The position numbers and the translations under genes were made by a program. Positions 59,995-64,000 of a DNA stretch of 64,000 nucleotides are shown here, piece by piece; the first letter of the stretch is position 1, and every line of letters begins with the position of its first letter. The notes under the pieces are model-generated. The model did no database searches. It was not told the origin of the DNA and saw only the letters and a program-made list of their open reading frames with translations. Source of the DNA: Oscillibacter sp. (GTDB taxonomy: Bacteria; Bacillota; Clostridia; Oscillospirales; Oscillospiraceae); contig JAAVYM010000001.1 of NCBI GenBank assembly GCA_022791135.1, positions 1-64,000 on the forward strand. Direction: 5' to 3'.

Positions 59995-61443
59995 CTACTC
60001 CCGCTCCCGCAGCAGGGTCTGCTTGATGTCCCACAGCCGCTGGCTCAGGTCCACATAATAAGTGTGGGGGTTTTCAAAGCGCTTTACCTCGTTCCAGAGC
60101 GTGTCCACCTGCTCTTTGCAGTAGGATTGAATTTCCTGGAGGCTGGGCCGCCGGTAAACCAGCTCGCCGCCCAGGAAAATGGGTTGCTGAAGGGGCCTGA
60201 CAGTAAAATTGGTGTAGGTTTTCCGCTTCCAGGTGGCCCGGGGGTCGAACAGCTCCAAACTTCGGTTCTCGTCCACCTTCTCGTCCCAGACGGTGATATA
60301 GTCCGCCTCAGCCTTGCCGGTGTCCTTGTCGAAAATGCGGTAGACCTTTTTAAAATGGGGATTGGTGATCTTCTCCACATTTTCGCTGACTTTGATTTTG
60401 GGGGTGATGACCCCTGCGGCGTCTTCCACAGCCACCAGCTTATATACACCGCCGAAAACGGGCTGGCTGCTGGCGGTGATCATCCGCTCTCCTACGCCGA
60501 ACATGTCCACCTGAGCGCCCTGGATCAGCAAGTCCCGGATGATATACTCGTCCAAGGAGTTGGAGGCGGAGATTTTGCACTCCGTCCAGCCCGCGTCATC
60601 CAGCATTTTCCGGGCCTTCTGGGTGAGGTAGGCGATATCGCCGGAGTCCAGCCGTATGCCGCACGCCTGGATGCCCAGGGGCTTGAGCACCGCGTCGAAG
60701 GCCCGGATGGCGTCGGGGATGCCGGATTTCAGGGTGTTATAGGTGTCCACCAGGAGCGTGGCGTTGTGGGGATAGAGCTTGCAGTAGGTCTCAAAGGCCT
60801 CGTACTGAGTGTCGAACATCTGGACCCAGGCATGGGCCATGGTTCCCCCGGCGGGAACGCCGTAGAGCTGGTCGGAGATGGTGCAGGCGGTCCCGGCGCA
60901 GCCGCCGATATAGGCAGCCCGAGCGCCGGTAATAGCCCCGTCGATGCCTTGGGCCCGGCGGGAGCCGAACTCCAGCACCGTCCGCCCCTGAGCCGCCCGA
61001 ACGATGCGGTTGGCCTTGGTAGCGATGAGGCTTTGGTGGTTGACGGCCAGCAGGGTGAAGGTCTCGATGAGCTGGGCCTGAACGGCGGGAGCGCGGACGG
61101 TGATCACCGGCTCCTGGGGGAAGATGGGCGTCCCTTCGGGGATGGCCCAGATGTCGCCGGTGAAGCGGAAATCTTTCAGGTAGGCCAGGAATTCCTCGGG
61201 AAACAAATTCCGCCCCCGGAGGTAGGCGATGTCCTCATCGTCGAAGTGCAGATCTAGGATATACTCAATGAGCTGGTCCAACCCGGCGCAGATGGCAAAG
61301 CCGCCCCGGTCCGGCACGTCCCGGAAGAAGACATCAAAATAGGTAATCCGGTCCTGGAAACCCGCTTGGAAATAACCGTTGCTCATGGTCAGCTCGTAGA
61401 AATCGCAAAGCATGGTCAAGTTCAACTTTTGCTCGGTGTGCAT
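59995..61443 (-). CDS. pncB: Nicotinate phosphoribosyltransferase
   Basis: 482 aa. Makes nicotinate mononucleotide from nicotinate, PRPP and ATP in NAD salvage. N-terminal LTMLCDFYELTMSNGYFQAG, EFGSRRAQGIDGAITGARAA, GTMAHAWVQMF (with the regulated His region) and IRLDSGDIAYLTQKARKMLD are diagnostic. GAGGGTGTTTCC precedes the ATG. The gene stands alone with its own promoter. Confidence 0.97.
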   Translation of the reverse strand: MHTEQKLNLTMLCDFYELTMSNGYFQAGFQDRITYFDVFFRDVPDRGGFAICAGLDQLIEYILDLHFDDEDIAYLRGRNLFPEEFLAYLKDFRFTGDIWAIPEGTPIFPQEPVITVRAPAVQAQLIETFTLLAVNHQSLIATKANRIVRAAQGRTVLEFGSRRAQGIDGAITGARAAYIGGCAGTACTISDQLYGVPAGGTMAHAWVQMFDTQYEAFETYCKLYPHNATLLVDTYNTLKSGIPDAIRAFDAVLKPLGIQACGIRLDSGDIAYLTQKARKMLDDAGWTECKISASNSLDEYIIRDLLIQGAQVDMFGVGERMITASSQPVFGGVYKLVAVEDAAGVITPKIKVSENVEKITNPHFKKVYRIFDKDTGKAEADYITVWDEKVDENRSLELFDPRATWKRKTYTNFTVRPLQQPIFLGGELVYRRPSLQEIQSYCKEQVDTLWNEVKRFENPHTYYVDLSQRLWDIKQTLLRERE

Positions 61444-61474
61444 GGAAACACCCTCTTTTCAAGTAGTTCCCTTG

Positions 61475-61503
61475 ATTATAAGCAAAGCGCTGGGGAATTG
61501 CAA
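61475..61503 (-). promoter_or_regulatory. Sigma-A promoter of pncB
   Basis: Minus strand TTGCAA (61503-61498), 17 bp, TATAAT (61480-61475). Confidence 0.75.
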
Positions 61504-61626
61504 TCTCTTTTTTGCGCTTCTCCGCAAAAGGCATGGAGGAGCGAAGCAGCAGAGACAAAAATCCGGGAACATCCTCCCAAATTGCGCTTTCGTGTGCATT
61601 TCAGTGCGCCCTTTGGGTGGAACCTC

Positions 61627-61655
61627 TTGTAAATCGGCGCAGCTTGTGGTAAAAT
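61627..61655 (+). promoter_or_regulatory. Sigma-A promoter of the DivIVA-like gene
   Basis: TTGTAA (61627-61632), 17 bp, TAAAAT (61650-61655), 33 nt before the ATG. Confidence 0.65.
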
Positions 61656-61688
61656 CAAAAAGCATATTTATGAGAAAGCGGTGGCGGC

Positions 61689-62486
61689 ATGGAAAACTAT
61701 TCCTTTAAAACTGTGGCCTTCGGCGGATTTGACAAGCAGGATGTGGCGCGGTATTTAGAGCAGTCTTCGGAAAAAGCTGCTGCTGAGCAGCGGGAACTGG
61801 AAAGGGAGATTGAGGAGCTTCGCCGGCAGGCGGCGGAACAGGCGGAAAAGGTGGAGCAGCTTGAAAGTGAGGTGGGCCGGCTGAATGTGCAGCGGGACTG
61901 GCTGCAGTCCCAGCTGGACACGGAGACCGCCACCCGGAAGGATTTAGAGTCTCTGCGATCTCTGGAGCAGGATATTGCCCGGGTGAGCGCGGAGGCCGAT
62001 GCCCTGCGCCCGGACGCCGAGGCTTACGCCCGATTTCGGGAGCGGCTGGGGTCCATTGAGTGCGAAGCCAGGAATCGGGCCGACGATCTGGAGGATGCCG
62101 CCGCCGAGCGGACCCGCCGGACGATGGAGATGTTTCAGAGCCAATATCAGGATTTGATGGGGCTTTTTCACGCTGCCACCAGCCGCATAACCCGGGAACT
62201 TCAGGAAATCGAGGCGGCACTGACGCAACTGCCCCGGAACATGGACGAGACGGAGACTGCGCTGAATGCGTTGGCCGCCAGCCTCCAAAAGGGACCGGAC
62301 GGCCGAGCGCTCTTCCTGTCCGGGGAAAAACAGGAAACTGCCCCAACGGCTCAAGAACCTGCTTTCAAGAGCGAGCCGGAGGAGCATACGGCTGTGGAGG
62401 CGGACATAGAAGCGGACTGTTCGCCGGAGGGAGATCCTCCAGTGGAAAAGGACCCTATGAAGGCAGAGGAGCCTGGAGGATTATAA
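61689..62486 (+). CDS. DivIVA-like coiled-coil protein
   Basis: 265 aa. N-terminal FKTVAFGGFDKQDVARYLEQ resembles the DivIVA/GpsB membrane-binding start, followed by a long coiled coil (about 25-110, REIEELRRQAAEQAEKVEQL and more), a second helical region and an acidic, disordered C-terminus (about 205-265). Expected at curved membranes or septa. The ribosome site is weak. Followed after 106 nt by the HMA-fold gene. Confidence 0.8.
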   Translation: MENYSFKTVAFGGFDKQDVARYLEQSSEKAAAEQRELEREIEELRRQAAEQAEKVEQLESEVGRLNVQRDWLQSQLDTETATRKDLESLRSLEQDIARVSAEADALRPDAEAYARFRERLGSIECEARNRADDLEDAAAERTRRTMEMFQSQYQDLMGLFHAATSRITRELQEIEAALTQLPRNMDETETALNALAASLQKGPDGRALFLSGEKQETAPTAQEPAFKSEPEEHTAVEADIEADCSPEGDPPVEKDPMKAEEPGGL

Positions 62487-62592
62487 GAAAAAAAGAGGAT
62501 TCATGGAAACGGGCGGTAGGAATGAAAATCCGCAGTTTGGGAAAGCTACTCCGGAAGATTTGACAATCGTCAAAGAAAAAGGAGAGACTTTT

Positions 62593-62811
62593 ATGGCCCG
62601 TTTGAGCACTTATTTTTCCCTGGAGAACGCCGGAGACCGGCATGATGAGAAGCTTTTGAAGCAGGGACTGGATTCCCTGCCCGGCGTGACCTCCGTCAGC
62701 CTCAGCGACCGGGGTTGCGTTGCGGTGGACTATGACTCCACCGGCGTCCGGCAGGATCAGATTCGCCAGAAGGTCCAGGAGCTGGGCTACCAGCTCCGAA
62801 GCGAGGATTAA
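62593..62811 (+). CDS. HMA-fold protein lacking the CxxC metal site
   Basis: 72 aa. SLENAGDRHDEKLLKQGLDS, LPGVTSVSLSDRGCVAVDYD and RQKVQELGYQL follow the beta-alpha-beta-beta-alpha-beta pattern of heavy-metal-associated domains (LPGV, VDYD, LGY). The metal loop MxCxxC is absent: the equivalent place reads LENAGDRHDEK. Likely a non-metal-binding HMA variant. ATG 62593 follows AAAGGAGAGACTTTT; the longer frame is upstream non-coding. Confidence 0.82.
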   Translation: MARLSTYFSLENAGDRHDEKLLKQGLDSLPGVTSVSLSDRGCVAVDYDSTGVRQDQIRQKVQELGYQLRSED

Positions 62812-62861
62812 GCCGCTTTTTCAAGAGACGGAGGATCACGGCTTTGCCGCAAAGGTCCTCC

Positions 62862-62895
62862 TGCCCCTGGCAAGGAGCAGACGAGGGGGCATTTT
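62862..62895 (+). terminator. Terminator after the HMA-fold gene
   Basis: TGCCCCT / AGGGGGCA stem followed by TTTTGG, preceded by a GGAGGA/TCCTCC hairpin (62830-62861) with inner CGGC-TTT-GCCG. Confidence 0.6.
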
Positions 62896-62941
62896 GGAAG
62901 GTGAATGCCTGGGGATATTTTTTGAGATTTTTCCCGGATGC

Positions 62942-62970
62942 TTGACACGCCAGACAAAGCTTGCTAATAT
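62942..62970 (+). promoter_or_regulatory. Sigma-A promoter of cysE-cysS
   Basis: TTGACA (62942-62947), 17 bp, TAATAT (62965-62970): near-consensus, start near 62977. Confidence 0.85.
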
Positions 62971-62976
62971 ACTGAG

Positions 62977-63220
62977 AGAGTCAAGTGAATACCACGGTGA
63001 TCGGGAAGAGTAACCGCCTATCCAACGGGCAGAGAGGGTGTGCCATCGGCTGCAAGCGCACCTGCGGAGGGGGCTGCGAAGTGCGCCCGGGAGTGGGAGG
63101 GTCAGTCCCTCCGCATGGCCCCCGTCAAGGGCTTCCTTGAGTGATAAATGAGAGTGGAACCGCGATCCGTCGCCTCTCGTACTTCGGTACGGGGGGCGAT
63201 GTTCCGTCTCCCGGCCTGAC
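62977..63220 (+). promoter_or_regulatory. T-box riboswitch, cysteine (UGC specifier)
   Basis: About 245-nt leader. Stem I elements: AGTA-type GAAGAGTAACC, AGAGAGG and distal-loop GGCTGCAAG; specifier candidate TGC at 63082-63084 in GAAGTGCGCC, a Cys codon that fits the downstream genes. The T-box core AGAGTGGAACCGCG is at 63151-63164. A strong hairpin TCGCC...TTCG...GGCGA (63170-63199) follows, then GTTCCGTCTC, which can pair back to GAGAGTGGAAC. No T-run follows the hairpin, so control may be by another terminator form or at translation. Uncharged tRNA-Cys should raise cysE-cysS expression. Confidence 0.93.
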
Positions 63221-63237
63221 AAGGAGTGTACCGCGCA

Positions 63238-63822
63238 ATGTATTTGACTCAACTCAGCGGCCTTCTGGCCGCTTACCAGCGCCGGGACCCGGCTGCCCGG
63301 AGCAAACTGGAGGTTTTCCTGCTCTACCCCGGCGTCCATGCCCTGCTGTGGCACCGGGTGTCCCATTGGCTCTACTGCCACCGCCGGTATTTTCTCGCCC
63401 GCTGGATTTCCCAGCATGCCCGGAGCCGGACGGGAATCGAAATCCACCCCGGCGCGATTATTGGCCGGCGGTTGGTCATCGACCACGGCTGCGGCGTCGT
63501 CATCGGCGAGACCGCCGTGATCGGGGACGACTGCCAGCTCTACCAGGGCGTGACTCTGGGAGGCACCGGCAAAGACCAGGGAAAACGACATCCAACCTTG
63601 GGCAATGGCGTGTTGGTGGGATGCGGTGCAAAGATCCTGGGTCCCTTCACCGTGGGAGATCATGCCCGCATTGCGGCGGGGGCTGTGGTATTGGGTCCTG
63701 TGCCGCCGGGCTGCACCGCCGCAGGCGTCCCTGCCCGGATCGTCCGGGAGAGAGACCCGGAAGGGGAAGCATTCGTTCAAAAGCTGGAAGGCCAGCACCA
63801 CGATAAAGAGAGGACGGCATGA
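63238..63822 (+). CDS. cysE: Serine O-acetyltransferase
   Basis: 194 aa, first step of cysteine synthesis (Ser + acetyl-CoA to O-acetylserine). N-terminal helical part ([20 protein letters not shown]), left-handed beta-helix with [20 protein letters not shown] and [20 protein letters not shown], and the acyl-CoA site [19 protein letters not shown] 63238 with AAGGAG 11 nt upstream is preferred to GTG 63226, which overlaps that Shine-Dalgarno. Followed by cysS after 1 nt; the pair is under the Cys T-box. Confidence 0.97.
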   Translation: MYLTQLSGLLAAYQRRDPAARSKLEVFLLYPGVHALLWHRVSHWLYCHRRYFLARWISQHARSRTGIEIHPGAIIGRRLVIDHGCGVVIGETAVIGDDCQLYQGVTLGGTGKDQGKRHPTLGNGVLVGCGAKILGPFTVGDHARIAAGAVVLGPVPPGCTAAGVPARIVRERDPEGEAFVQKLEGQHHDKERTA

Positions 63823-63823
63823 C

Positions 63824-64000
63824 ATGTATCTGTATAATTCCGCGACGCACAAGAAAGAGGAGTTTCAAACCCACACGCCCGGCCGGGTAGAAATGTACAC
63901 CTGCGGCCCTACGGTGTATCACTTCGCCCATATCGGCAACCTCCGGAGCTACATTATGGAGGATGTGCTGGAGAAGTACCTTCGTTTCGCCGGGTACGAC
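63824..64000 (+). CDS. cysS: Cysteinyl-tRNA synthetase, N-terminal part (runs off right edge)
   Basis: First 59 residues of an enzyme usually about 460-480 aa. The start contains the zinc Cys in EMYTCGPTVYHFAHIGNLRS, with HIGN as the class I HIGH-type motif (FAHIGN) typical of CysRS. ATG lies 1 nt after the cysE stop, so it is co-transcribed and T-box controlled. Confidence 0.97.
   Translation, partial: MYLYNSATHKKEEFQTHTPGRVEMYTCGPTVYHFAHIGNLRSYIMEDVLEKYLRFAGYD

Overview
The window is about 64 kb of high-GC, gene-dense chromosome with no tRNA, rRNA, IS element, phage gene or CRISPR array that I can see. Gene content points to an anaerobic, spore-forming, fermentative Clostridia member, probably an Oscillospiraceae-type gut bacterium. 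The signs are PPi-linked pyruvate phosphate dikinase, an FprA-type flavodiiron protein, spoIIID with a sigma-E-like promoter, a SleB-type hydrolase, T-box control of cysES, a YtrA-type GntR/ABC operon, a TM1266-type hydrogenase-system regulator, and NADP-type glutamate dehydrogenase. The genus is inference only.

Layout. 1-3.6 kb: ppdK (partial) diverges from ylxM-ffh-rpsP-khpA. 3.7-13.3 kb (mostly minus strand): flavodiiron protein, a lipoprotein, a COG2426 membrane protein, a GntR-ABC-permease operon with a visible operator, a giant Sel1-repeat protein with a zinc ribbon, a TtcA-like thiolase and a cardiolipin synthase. 13.5-21 kb: spoIIID, an LCP glycopolymer transferase, an SLH/transglutaminase surface protein, a DUF2238-like membrane protein, two COG0523 metallochaperone GTPases and an XRE regulator. 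21.4-29.4 kb: the housekeeping run gdpP-rplI-dnaB-tilS-hpt-ftsH. 29.6-33.8 kb: an apparent transport and catabolic unit (DUF3100 protein, small membrane protein, TauE/SafE, amidohydrolase) followed by a Crp/Fnr regulator. 34-38.2 kb: an amino-sugar operon (extended ROK protein, GlcNAc 2-epimerase, RpiR regulator, YesL) with an RpiR-like operator. 38.4-43.1 kb: acetyltransferase, alr, TM1266-like regulator and an NMT1-type ABC importer. 43.2-51.8 kb (minus): HAD phosphatase, an Fbp-type ABC importer with a fused double permease, and a solute-binding lipoprotein/histidine kinase/response regulator triad that probably controls it. 52-64 kb: gdhA, SleB protein, a PdxR-like MocR regulator divergent from an ECF S component, a cluster of degenerate [4Fe-4S] aldo/keto reductase, DUF3842 protein and P-loop kinase plus a second ECF S component, pncB, a DivIVA-like protein with an HMA-fold protein, then a T-box-controlled cysE-cysS.

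Most interesting observations: (1) two ungapped, about 70% identical 53-nt RNA-like motifs with a compensatory base-pair change, one after khpA and one ahead of the NMT1 ABC importer; (2) the AKR-DUF3842-kinase cluster, where the AKR has lost its catalytic Tyr and Lys; (3) the MocR regulator in which the PLP-anchoring lysine is replaced by Gln; (4) the DUF3100/TauE/amidohydrolase/Crp unit; (5) a COG0523 GTPase fused to a YcgQ/DUF1980-like domain beside a His-rich COG0523 protein. All functional calls rest on reading the translated sequence; no database search was run.
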